This document shows, in pieces, positions 1 through 5,521 of a stretch of DNA of 5,521 nucleotides; within the stretch, counting starts at the first letter, position 1; each line of letters starts with the position of its first letter. The notes under the pieces were generated by a model. The model was not told where the DNA came from and made no database searches. It saw nothing but the letters and a program-made list of their open reading frames with translations. The stretch lies in contig DUCA01000076.1 of the NCBI GenBank assembly GCA_012960055.1, positions 1 through 5,521 of the forward strand, written 5' to 3'. Made by a program: the position numbers and the translations under genes. This DNA is from Cycloclasticus sp. Lineage in GTDB: Bacteria; Pseudomonadota; Gammaproteobacteria; Methylococcales; Cycloclasticaceae.

Positions 1-318
1 GCCAATACCTTTAACGACACCCAACCCATTCACTTTGTTGACGGCTCCGAGCCACCCATGTTGTTACTGCATGGCTTAAAAGATAAAGTGCTGTCTATGA
101 AGAACAGCCAGCACATGGCCGAAAAAACAATTAAAATGGGCGGTAAAGCCGAGCTTGTTATTTATAAAGACATCGCGCATATTGGCACCTTATTGGCGCT
201 AGCTGACGCACCGTTTTTATATTTCGCGCCGGCACTGGATGATATTGAACGCTTCATCAACTGCACAACCCACCAAGCAACCGCGCTGTCGCGTTGCTTT
301 GCTAAAAACCATCATTAG
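1..318 (+). CDS. Alpha/beta hydrolase, C-terminal part (5' end outside window)
   Basis: The reading frame is open from base 1 and ends at TAG 316-318, giving the last 105 residues of a longer protein. The visible part resembles the C-terminal third of an esterase/lipase-type alpha/beta hydrolase. A beta strand and turn, PPMLLLHGLKDKV (from visible residue 18), carries the likely catalytic Asp (D28). The strand LVIYKDIAH, about 30 residues later, ends in the likely catalytic His (H60). The nucleophile elbow (GxSxG) would lie upstream, outside the window, so the Ser cannot be checked. The ATG at 58 is internal to the fold and is not the true start. Substrate is unknown; BD-FAE-like or carboxylesterase-like enzymes are the nearest match by motif spacing. 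The stop overlaps the Shine-Dalgarno sequence of rlmL, so the two genes may be cotranscribed. The family call is fairly sure; the specific function is not. Confidence 0.8.
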   Translation, partial: ANTFNDTQPIHFVDGSEPPMLLLHGLKDKVLSMKNSQHMAEKTIKMGGKAELVIYKDIAHIGTLLALADAPFLYFAPALDDIERFINCTTHQATALSRCFAKNHH

Positions 319-320
319 GA
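317..320 (+). promoter_or_regulatory. Shine-Dalgarno site of rlmL overlapping the upstream stop codon
   Basis: AGGA lies six bases before the ATG at 327 and shares AG with the hydrolase stop codon TAG (316-318). This supports the chosen rlmL start and suggests that ribosomes ending the hydrolase could reload on rlmL. Confidence 0.6.
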
Positions 321-326
321 ACCCCC

Positions 327-2534
327 ATGTCACAAACCATTCAATATTTCGCCAGCACTGCAAAAGGCATGGAACTTATTCTCGAAGACGAGTTAAAACA
401 AATCGGCGCTGATCAAGTCAAACACGCTGCCGGCGGTGTTTATTTTGAAGGCGATTTAGAAATGGCCTTGCGGGTGTGCCTTTGGTCACGCCTAGCCAAT
501 CGCGTTTTAATGCCACTGGCCAAGTTTTCAGCGCAAACACCTGAGCAGCTGTATGCCGGCGCATTAAAGGTTGATTGGTCTAAGCACTTTAACCTGTCCA
601 AAACCTTTGCCATTGATGCATCCATTAGGCGTTCTAAAATAACCCATTCCCGCTATGCGGAACACATGGTTAAAGACGCCATCGTTGATCAGTTCAAAGA
701 GGCCACCGACGACCGCCCTAACGTTGAACGTGACCAGCCCGATATTCGTATCAATGCTTACATCAATGACAATAAAGTCACGCTGAGCTTGGATTTATCC
801 GGCGACAGCTTACACCGCAGGAATTACCGCGCCGAATCGGTTGAAGCGCCGCTAAAAGAAAATTTAGCCGCAGCCATTTTAATTCGAGCAGGCTGGCCAA
901 AAATCGCGGCTGAAGGCGGCGCCTTGTACGATCCTATGTGTGGCTCTGGCACACTATTAACCGAAGCTGCAATGATGGCAGGCGATATTGCGCCGGGGTT
1001 ATTACGCGACTACTACGGCTTCTTCGGCTGGTTACAATTTAACCCATCCATTTGGCAGCGCCTGATTAAAGAGGCTGAATACCGCCGCGAAAAAGGCGTG
1101 GATAACATTCCGCCAATTATGGGCTCAGATATCAGCATCAAACACACCGGCATTGCCAAGGCTAACATCAAATCCGCCAACCTCACTTGGCAAGTGAAAG
1201 CCGTTAGTTTGCCGCTATCAAAAACCGCTCCCGATGAAAGCTGGAAGCCTGGCTTGTTTGTTGTTAACCCACCTTACGGCGAACGTCTTGGCGAAATCAA
1301 ACAACTTGAATCGCTGTACCAAGAAATAGGCAGCATACTCAAGGCCCGATTTAACGGCTGGCAAGCGTCTGTATTCACTGGCAACACCGAACTTGCATTT
1401 AATGTGTCGCTAAAATCACATAAATCTTACCAATTATTTAACGGCGCCATTCCCTGTAAAGTCTTTAACTTTTCCGTGGAACCCGAGCGACATTTTGAAG
1501 GGCAGCACGCCAGCCAACAGCAACAAATAGGCGATACGCTTAAAAAAGCACTGCTACCAACCACTGGCGATTGGAGCGAAGGCGCCACCATGTTCGCTAA
1601 TCGTTTACGTAAAAACATAAAAAAACTAAAGTCCTGGGTGAAAAAGAACGATGTCCATTGCTACCGCATTTATGACGCCGACTTACCCGAATACGCACTG
1701 GCCATAGATATTTACGAAGGCGAAAAAAGATGGGTTCACGTTCAAGAATATGAAGCACCTAAAACCATCGATGAACAAAAATCAATTCAACGTTTACGTG
1801 ATGCCTTAGCCGTGATGCCTGAGGTATTTGACGTACCGCAAAAGCAGTTATCGCTAAAAATTCGTCGCCGCCAAAAAGGTAGCACCCAATATGAAAAACA
1901 AGGCACTGACGGTGGTTTCCATGAAATCAGTGAAGGCAACGCACGATTCTTGATCAACTTTAAAGACTACCTCGACACTGGTTTGTTTTTAGATCACAGA
2001 CCCATTCGACAGTGGATTAGCGAGAATGCAAGCGGCAAGCAATTTCTAAACCTATTCGCTTATACCGGCACAGTCACCGTGCACGCAGCACTCGGCGGCG
2101 CAACCACGTCTACCACGGTGGACATGTCTAAAACCTATTTAGATTGGGCGAAAAATAATTTCGAGTTAAACAAACTGAATTTAGAGAAACATCAGCTCGT
2201 TAGGGCCAACTGCATGGAGTGGCTCGACACGGCGATACAAGAACAGAAAAAATATGAACTGATTTTTATTGACCCGCCGACCTTTTCAAATTCAAAACGC
2301 ATGGACAACGTGTTTGATATCCAACGCGACCACGTAGAACTGATTAACAAAGCATCTAAATTATTAAGCAAAAAAGGCAGCCTAATATTTTCCACTAACT
2401 TTAGAAAATTCAAACTTGATGAAGCTGCATTACCATCATTAACTGTTCAAAACATTAGCAAACAGACGCTACCAAAAGATTTTGAACGTAACCCAAAAAT
2501 ACATTATTGCTGGACTATAAGCATCAGTAAGTAA
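327..2534 (+). CDS. rlmL: Bifunctional 23S rRNA methyltransferase RlmKL (m2G2445 / m7G2069)
   Basis: This 735-residue protein matches the fused RlmKL enzyme of gammaproteobacteria (E. coli RlmL/YcbY is about 700 residues). In E. coli the N-terminal half makes m2G2445 and the C-terminal half makes m7G2069 in 23S rRNA of the large subunit, using S-adenosylmethionine. Visible domains in order: a THUMP RNA-binding region at roughly 45-155; the first Rossmann methyltransferase, with SAM motif DPMCGSGTLLTEAA at 202-215 and catalytic NPPYGERLG at 314-322; a linker at about 395-480; then the RlmK half, with LFLDHRP at 553-559, SAM motif LNLFAYTG at 574-581 and DPPTFSNSKR at 649-658. Both catalytic motifs, NPPY and DPPTFSNS, are intact, so both activities should be present. 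The start is the ATG after AGGA; the next residues (SQTIQYFASTAKGME) match the family N-terminus. It sits eight bases after a hydrolase gene. No clear terminator follows it. Confidence 0.96.
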   Translation: MSQTIQYFASTAKGMELILEDELKQIGADQVKHAAGGVYFEGDLEMALRVCLWSRLANRVLMPLAKFSAQTPEQLYAGALKVDWSKHFNLSKTFAIDASIRRSKITHSRYAEHMVKDAIVDQFKEATDDRPNVERDQPDIRINAYINDNKVTLSLDLSGDSLHRRNYRAESVEAPLKENLAAAILIRAGWPKIAAEGGALYDPMCGSGTLLTEAAMMAGDIAPGLLRDYYGFFGWLQFNPSIWQRLIKEAEYRREKGVDNIPPIMGSDISIKHTGIAKANIKSANLTWQVKAVSLPLSKTAPDESWKPGLFVVNPPYGERLGEIKQLESLYQEIGSILKARFNGWQASVFTGNTELAFNVSLKSHKSYQLFNGAIPCKVFNFSVEPERHFEGQHASQQQQIGDTLKKALLPTTGDWSEGATMFANRLRKNIKKLKSWVKKNDVHCYRIYDADLPEYALAIDIYEGEKRWVHVQEYEAPKTIDEQKSIQRLRDALAVMPEVFDVPQKQLSLKIRRRQKGSTQYEKQGTDGGFHEISEGNARFLINFKDYLDTGLFLDHRPIRQWISENASGKQFLNLFAYTGTVTVHAALGGATTSTTVDMSKTYLDWAKNNFELNKLNLEKHQLVRANCMEWLDTAIQEQKKYELIFIDPPTFSNSKRMDNVFDIQRDHVELINKASKLLSKKGSLIFSTNFRKFKLDEAALPSLTVQNISKQTLPKDFERNPKIHYCWTISISK

Positions 2535-3773
2535 CAAGGACGTGAGCATGTAAGCACCGGAAAGAACCTAGCATAAAGATTCAATCGCCAGCATCGAGTT
2601 CGCGATTATTCCGTTACCTCAATGGCATATCAATTCACTAATTTGTCTTAGCTATCATGATGTTAACAAAGTAGAAACACCTGTAGTCTTACGCTGAAAA
2701 AAGTTACCAACTGCTTACCCACATCAATGTGTTGAAAAAGAAACTACAAGCATAATGATAATCCTTGCGGGTTATTACTAGCTGTCGTCGCTTTACTGGC
2801 CACAGCTTTCTACCCGAAATCCGAGCAAGACGAAACGATCACCACATTAACTGACGCCTCCTTACTCAGTCATAAAAAAAACATCAAAATCCTGCCTTAC
2901 AACGTGCAGTTTATGGCTGGCAAAGATTACGTGTTCTAGTTTGATGTTCCTTAAGGTAATGGGACCGATAGTCGCCCCTTTCCTGATGCCATTAAAAGAA
3001 CCACGCAAGACATGGCTAACATCATCATTGACGGAGACCCTGATTTTGTCTTTTTACAAGAAATAGATGACGGCGCTAAACGCACCGACAAACAAGACCA
3101 GCTGCAATCGCTACTATCCTTATTACCCGACAGCTATGCTCACCATACCTCCGCGTTCTATTGGAAATCTGGCTTTGCACCCCACCCTCGAATTCTTTGC
3201 CGAACGGGCATGAAGCTAAGCATCTTATCGCCCCCCCATTTCAAGCGCCAAGCGTGACCAACTCTCATTAACACCCGACAACATCATTGCCAAGCACCTC
3301 GGTATCAAACGCGCGTACTCGAAACGCACATTGCTTTTGAAGAAGGCAGCGAGCTAGTGCTATTAAACACGCACCTAGAAGCCTTCTCGAAACAATCCGA
3401 CACCTTGAAAAAGTAAGTTGATTACATTGCTGGCCTGCTAAAACGTTTCAATCAGCTGAATGTGCCTTAGGTCATGGGTGACGACTTCAATTTATTGCCA
3501 CCTAATCAATACCGTACGCTTGCAACAAAACAACAACGCTACTATCGTCCAAACTCCGAACTTAGCGACCTGGCAGGCCTCTTTTCTAGTATTCCTTCGA
3601 TGACGGATATTGAAACGAAAGCATCAAACTGGTTCAGTTTTTACTCGAACGCCCCAGACATATCCAAGCCGGACAGAACACTGGATTACTTATTTTATTC
3701 ACCCTTATTACAATGCAAGGCAAAACAATTCGACAACACGATACGGCCAACATTTCGGATCATTTTCCTCTTA

Positions 3774-3802
3774 TTGCGAGCTTCAACACACAGGCATATA
3801 AT
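3774..3802 (+). promoter_or_regulatory. Candidate sigma-70 promoter for the ABM gene, inside the pseudogene tail
   Basis: TTGCGA (3774-3779, four of six consensus bases) is followed, after exactly 17 bases, by a perfect TATAAT (3797-3802). Transcription would start near 3809, about 28 bases before the ABM start codon and ahead of its Shine-Dalgarno site. The bases once coded for the EEP C-terminus (SDHFPLIASF...AYNEQ), so the match could be fortuitous. It is nevertheless the best-placed source of transcription for the surviving gene. Confidence 0.55.
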
Positions 3803-3825
3803 GAACAGTTCAGCAATCTATATTC

Positions 3826-3830
3826 AGGAG
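3826..3830 (+). promoter_or_regulatory. Shine-Dalgarno site of the ABM-domain gene
   Basis: AGGAG lies six bases before ATG 3837. It decides the start of the ABM gene: the same frame stays open back to ATG 3474, but that upstream stretch is pseudogene sequence. Confidence 0.85.
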
Positions 3831-3836
3831 CCTCTC

Positions 3837-4130
3837 ATGTCTGTTGATGTCATTTTAGATTTACAAGTTAACCCAGAAAATCGTGAAGAACTCTTAGCCA
3901 TTTTTAAAGGTATTTTGCCCGACACCCGTACCTACCAAGGCTGCCAAGGTGTTGTTGTCACCACTAACGAAGACGACTTACACAACATCGTATTGCTTGA
4001 AAAGTGGGCCCATCGTTCCGACCATGAAAGCTATATGGACTGGAGAGTTGAACGTGGCGATATCGATAAACTGGTTGCCTTATTATCTGCTCCACCGGCT
4101 GTTCGTTACTTAGAAAGCATTTCTATTTAA
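3837..4130 (+). CDS. Antibiotic biosynthesis monooxygenase (ABM) domain protein, YgiN-like
   Basis: This 97-residue protein has the size and pattern of a single ABM (dimeric alpha/beta barrel) domain. It starts with strand SVDVILDLQVNPE, followed by a helix REELLAIFKGILPDTRTYQGC, a strand GVVVTTNEDD, then NIVLLEKWAHRSDHESYMDW, the usual 'E-W-x(n)-H' region of the fold, and ends in PPAVRYLESISI. Known relatives include quinol monooxygenase YgiN and small cofactor-free oxygenases, but substrates vary widely and cannot be read here. I chose ATG 3837 because an AGGAG sits six bases upstream and the domain begins there. A start at 3474 would add 121 residues that are pseudogene sequence, partly in the wrong frame. 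The original EEP stop (3845-3847) overlaps this start by 11 bases, so the two genes were probably translationally coupled before the EEP gene decayed. A promoter candidate lies at 3774-3802. Confidence 0.87.
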   Translation: MSVDVILDLQVNPENREELLAIFKGILPDTRTYQGCQGVVVTTNEDDLHNIVLLEKWAHRSDHESYMDWRVERGDIDKLVALLSAPPAVRYLESISI

Positions 4131-4181
4131 AAATAACAGCTCATTTTTACAAGGCTGAATCAACCGAATCCAATGATTTGG

Positions 4182-4210
4182 TCTTTTATTGCGTCTATCA
4201 CCTGTATAAT
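4182..4210 (+). promoter_or_regulatory. Candidate promoter of the cvfB-like gene
   Basis: A perfect TATAAT -10 box lies at 4205-4210 in the 112-base gap before the GTG start. The -35 region 17 bases upstream is TCTTTT (4182-4187), a weak match, so strength or activator dependence is open. The predicted transcription start is near 4217, giving a leader of about 26 bases. It probably serves cvfB and the two close downstream genes. Confidence 0.55.
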
Positions 4211-4212
4211 TG

Positions 4213-4233
4213 CAATCCATTAAGAATGGATTG
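4213..4233 (+). repeat. Perfect 9-bp inverted repeat at the predicted cvfB transcription start
   Basis: CAATCCATT (4213-4221), spacer AAG (4222-4224) and AATGGATTG (4225-4233) form a perfect palindrome. It starts two bases after the -10 box and its last base is the first G of the presumed Shine-Dalgarno GGGA (4233-4236). If transcription starts near 4217, the left arm is only partly transcribed. A DNA operator for a dimeric regulator is therefore at least as likely as an RNA hairpin, although a 5-bp hairpin (CCATT/AATGG) would remain at the mRNA 5' end. No terminator-like T run follows. Confidence 0.65.
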
Positions 4234-4242
4234 GGATAAACC

Positions 4243-5079
4243 GTGATAAAAGTAGGTCACACACATCAATTAAAAGTTATAAAAGCACTCGATTTCGGCT
4301 TTTATCTGGACGCAAAAGAATTAGGCGAAGTTTTATTGCCAAATAAGCACGCGCCTAAAGACTTAAGCGTGGGCGATACCCTCTATGTGTTTTTATATCT
4401 CGACTCCGAAGACCGCCCCATTGCCACCACTAAAACGCCCAAAGCCAAAGTGGGTGAATTTGCTTATTTAAAAGTAGTTGCCCGCACCCACGTAGGTGCC
4501 TTTCTAGACTGGGGGTTGGAAAAAGACGTACTCGTTCCATTTGCAGAACAACACCTAGCAATGGACGTTGATAAATCGTATTTGGTGTATTTATATCTCG
4601 ATAAAAATGATGGCCGAATTGTTGCCTCATCAAAAATTGATAAGTTCTTGGACGATGAAAAGCCGCACGATTACACACCACAGCAACAAGTAGATTTAAT
4701 TATTGCTAACAGCACCGACTTAGGCTTCAAAGCCATTATCAACCACAGTCATTGGGGTGTTTTATATAAAAATGACGTCTTTCAGACGCTCAGTTTTGGG
4801 CAGTCCAAAAAAGGCTTTATTAAACGTATTCGCCCTGACGGTAAAATTGATTTGAGCCTGCAAGGTGGCAAAGAAACGCGCGATAAATACAGCAAAATTA
4901 TTCTTAACTATTTAGAAAAGCACAATGGTTTTGCGCCTATTCACGACAAATCCAGTCCAGAAATCATTGCCGATACCTTTGGCATGAGTAAAGGCGCGTT
5001 TAAAAAAGCCATTGGCGGCTTGTATAAACAACGCATCATCAGTATCGCGACAGACGGCATTCGTCTTACCGAGCAATAA
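4243..5079 (+). CDS. cvfB: CvfB-like S1 domain RNA-binding protein
   Basis: This 278-residue protein has the domain order of the CvfB/YitL family: S1-like OB folds and a C-terminal winged helix. The first S1-like domain spans about 4-63 (HQLKVIKALDFGFYLD...GEVLLPN...VGDTLYVFLYLDSEDRPIATT). The second spans about 68-130 (AYLKVVARTHVGAFLDWG...DVLVPF...VYLYLDKNDGRIVASS). The third spans about 146-207 (VDLIIANSTDLGFKAIIN...GFIKRIRPDGKIDLSL). The winged helix spans about 213-275, with SPEIIADTFGMSKGAFKKAIGGLYKQRII as the helical core. The family is named for the Staphylococcus aureus virulence factor CvfB, which binds RNA; its role in gammaproteobacteria is less clear. The protein is cytoplasmic by lack of a signal sequence. 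The start is GTG 4243: an in-frame TAA lies just upstream at 4237-4239 and GGGA (4233-4236) is six bases before it. It leads the probable unit with the DUF3622-like gene and arfB. Confidence 0.9.
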   Translation: MIKVGHTHQLKVIKALDFGFYLDAKELGEVLLPNKHAPKDLSVGDTLYVFLYLDSEDRPIATTKTPKAKVGEFAYLKVVARTHVGAFLDWGLEKDVLVPFAEQHLAMDVDKSYLVYLYLDKNDGRIVASSKIDKFLDDEKPHDYTPQQQVDLIIANSTDLGFKAIINHSHWGVLYKNDVFQTLSFGQSKKGFIKRIRPDGKIDLSLQGGKETRDKYSKIILNYLEKHNGFAPIHDKSSPEIIADTFGMSKGAFKKAIGGLYKQRIISIATDGIRLTEQ

Positions 5080-5109
5080 ACTCTCAACTCCACTAGATAG
5101 AATCACACC

Positions 5110-5334
5110 ATGAATCAAAGTAAAAAATACGGCTTTCGCACCTCTCAAGAAAAAGACAACTGGCGCGCAGAAATCACTCGTCGAGCCAGCGCAACAAAGA
5201 CTATTGTCTCAAAAAAACAAGACGGTTTTAAAACAGAAGCCGAAGCCGCCGAGTGGGCAGAAAAAGAGCTGCTTGCATTTACCGCTAAACAAAGCGCTCA
5301 AAACAAACGCCACGCAGAAAAGCGTAAGAAATAA
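5110..5334 (+). CDS. Small conserved protein of the DUF3622 type
   Basis: This 74-residue, highly charged and lysine-rich protein has the pattern I associate with DUF3622: an N-terminal KKYGFRTSQEKDNWRAEI, then TRRASATKTIVSKKQDGF, then a helix with TEAEAAEWAEKELLAF and a basic tail ending in KRHAEKRKK. The first half alternates as beta strands would (W-R-A-E-I, T-I-V-S-K) and the second half is helical. No signal sequence or membrane segment is seen. The function of the family is unknown; the basic tail would suit nucleic-acid or ribosome contact, but that is inference. It starts 30 bases after the cvfB stop and ends eight bases before the arfB start, so cotranscription with both is likely. 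The Shine-Dalgarno sequence before ATG 5110 is poor. The family name is from memory of the sequence pattern and could be wrong; that the gene is real is much surer. Confidence 0.78.
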   Translation: MNQSKKYGFRTSQEKDNWRAEITRRASATKTIVSKKQDGFKTEAEAAEWAEKELLAFTAKQSAQNKRHAEKRKK

Positions 5335-5342
5335 AGTGACGC

Positions 5343-5521
5343 GTGCTTTGGGTTTCTCAACAACTTTCCATTGAAGACGATGAAATAGAACTCACCGCTA
5401 TTCGCGCACAAGGCGCAGGCGGCCAAAACGTTAACAAAGTTTCTTCTGCAATACACTTACGGTTTGATATTCACGCATCATCTCTTCCCGAATTTTATAA
5501 GCAACGACTATTAGCACTTAA
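5343..5521 (+). CDS. arfB: Alternative ribosome-rescue factor ArfB (3' end outside window)
   Basis: The first 59 residues match ArfB (YaeJ), which enters the A site of ribosomes stalled without a stop codon and hydrolyses the peptidyl-tRNA. The GGQ catalytic motif is at residues 26-28 within TAIRAQGAGGQNVNKVSSAIHL, followed by RFDIHASSLPEFYKQRLL. Spacing from the start to GGQ is the same as in E. coli ArfB (Gln28), which supports GTG 5343 as start; an in-frame TGA at 5337-5339 excludes an earlier one. The short N-terminus and the SSAIHLRFDI segment separate it from the release factors RF1 and RF2. The basic C-terminal tail that plugs the empty mRNA channel would lie past the window edge. It starts eight bases after the DUF3622-like gene, probably in the same transcript. 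No strong Shine-Dalgarno sequence is seen, which fits translational coupling. Confidence 0.93.
   Translation, partial: MLWVSQQLSIEDDEIELTAIRAQGAGGQNVNKVSSAIHLRFDIHASSLPEFYKQRLLAL

Larger units (their letters stand above)
2729..3847 (+). pseudogene. Decayed endonuclease/exonuclease/phosphatase (EEP) family gene
   Basis: The motifs of a DNase I-like metal-dependent phosphoesterase of about 370 residues can be followed in order. They are a hydrophobic N-terminal segment LLLAVVALLATAF (2772-2810), YNVQFMAG (2898 on), LQEID with the metal-binding Glu (3054-3068), AFYWKSGF and PHPRI (from about 3156), LVLLNTHLEAF (to 3386), DDFNLLPP (3483-3503), PDRTLDY (3669-3689) and SDHFPLIASF with the catalytic His (3755 on). 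They do not lie in one frame. In-frame stops are TAG 2937, TAA 2952, TAA 3414 and TAG 3468. The frame changes near 2750-2770, in the C run 3231-3237, at about 3313-3315 and at about 3702-3712. The likely original start is GTG 2729 or TTG 2732, leading into LKKKLQA and then three stops (2753-2761). The family's GGDFN motif here reads GDDFN. The intact ancestor was probably membrane-anchored or exported, judging from the N-terminal hydrophobic stretch. The original end, TGA 3845-3847, overlaps the ABM gene by 11 bases. Substrate is unknown. Confidence 0.88.

Noticed and set aside
2583..2607. Inverted repeat AATCGC...GCGATT with a 13-base loop, downstream of rlmL, as a terminator.
   Set aside because: The arms are only six bases, the loop is long and no T run follows, so chance is a sufficient explanation.
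2535..2728. Possible gene or RNA between rlmL and the EEP remnant.
   Set aside because: There is one stop-free stretch of about 41 codons without a start codon or recognisable motif, no tRNA-like fold and no convincing promoter. I see nothing to annotate.
2732..2762. TTGAAA ... GATAAT as a promoter for the EEP gene.
   Set aside because: Spacing is 19 bases (or 13 to the alternative CATAAT), and the boxes overlap the presumed start of the coding region. The resemblance is probably incidental AT-richness.
3012..3257. Open frame of 81 codons as an independent small gene.
   Set aside because: Its first two thirds are the LQEID to AFYWKSGF part of the EEP remnant, and its end (after the C run at 3231) is the shifted frame. 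There is no Shine-Dalgarno site before ATG 3012.
4163..4190. ACCGAA / TTTGGT stem (one G-T pair, 8-base loop) followed by CTTTTATT, as a terminator of the ABM gene.
   Set aside because: The stem is short and AT-leaning with a wobble pair, and the T tract is interrupted. It also overlaps the -35 region of the cvfB promoter. It could be a weak terminator but is not supportable alone.
440..5148. Several minus-strand open frames of 60-83 codons across rlmL, cvfB and the DUF3622-like gene.
   Set aside because: All are antisense to well-supported genes, lack recognisable domains and have compositions expected from reading real genes backwards.

Overview
The window reads as chromosomal DNA of a gammaproteobacterium, probably a marine or free-living one. 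The evidence is a fused RlmKL-type 23S rRNA methyltransferase (a gammaproteobacterial arrangement), an ArfB that lines up residue for residue with the E. coli start, a CvfB-like S1 protein, and a small protein resembling DUF3622. All genes lie on the + strand. Lineage below class level is not resolved from this sequence alone.

Layout. Bases 1-318 are the 3' end of an alpha/beta hydrolase. Eight bases later comes rlmL (327-2534), an intact bifunctional rRNA methyltransferase. Bases 2535-2728 hold no gene I can support. From about 2729 to 3847 lies a clearly decayed endonuclease/exonuclease/phosphatase (EEP) family gene: the catalytic motifs are still readable in order, but they are spread over changing frames and interrupted by four in-frame stops. 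Its last bases overlap an intact small gene for an antibiotic-biosynthesis-monooxygenase (ABM) domain protein at 3837-4130. That gene has its own Shine-Dalgarno sequence and a good promoter candidate inside the dead gene. A 112-base gap (4131-4242) carries a TATAAT box and a perfect 9-bp palindrome just before a GTG-started cvfB-like gene (4243-5079). A DUF3622-like gene (5110-5334) and the 5' part of arfB (5343 to the window edge) follow.

How the genes work together. Three of the genes concern the ribosome or RNA: rlmL modifies 23S rRNA, the CvfB-like protein is a predicted RNA/ribosome-associated S1 protein, and arfB rescues stalled ribosomes. cvfB, the DUF3622 gene and arfB are tightly spaced (30 and 8 bases) and probably share transcripts started at the promoter before cvfB. 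The EEP-ABM pair looks like a former two-gene unit whose first member has died and whose second survives.

I found no convincing previously undescribed system, mobile element, CRISPR array or RNA gene. The most interesting features are the decaying EEP gene with a rescued downstream partner and the palindrome at the predicted cvfB transcription start. A naive reading of the open frame from 3474 to 4130 would give a false 218-residue chimeric protein.
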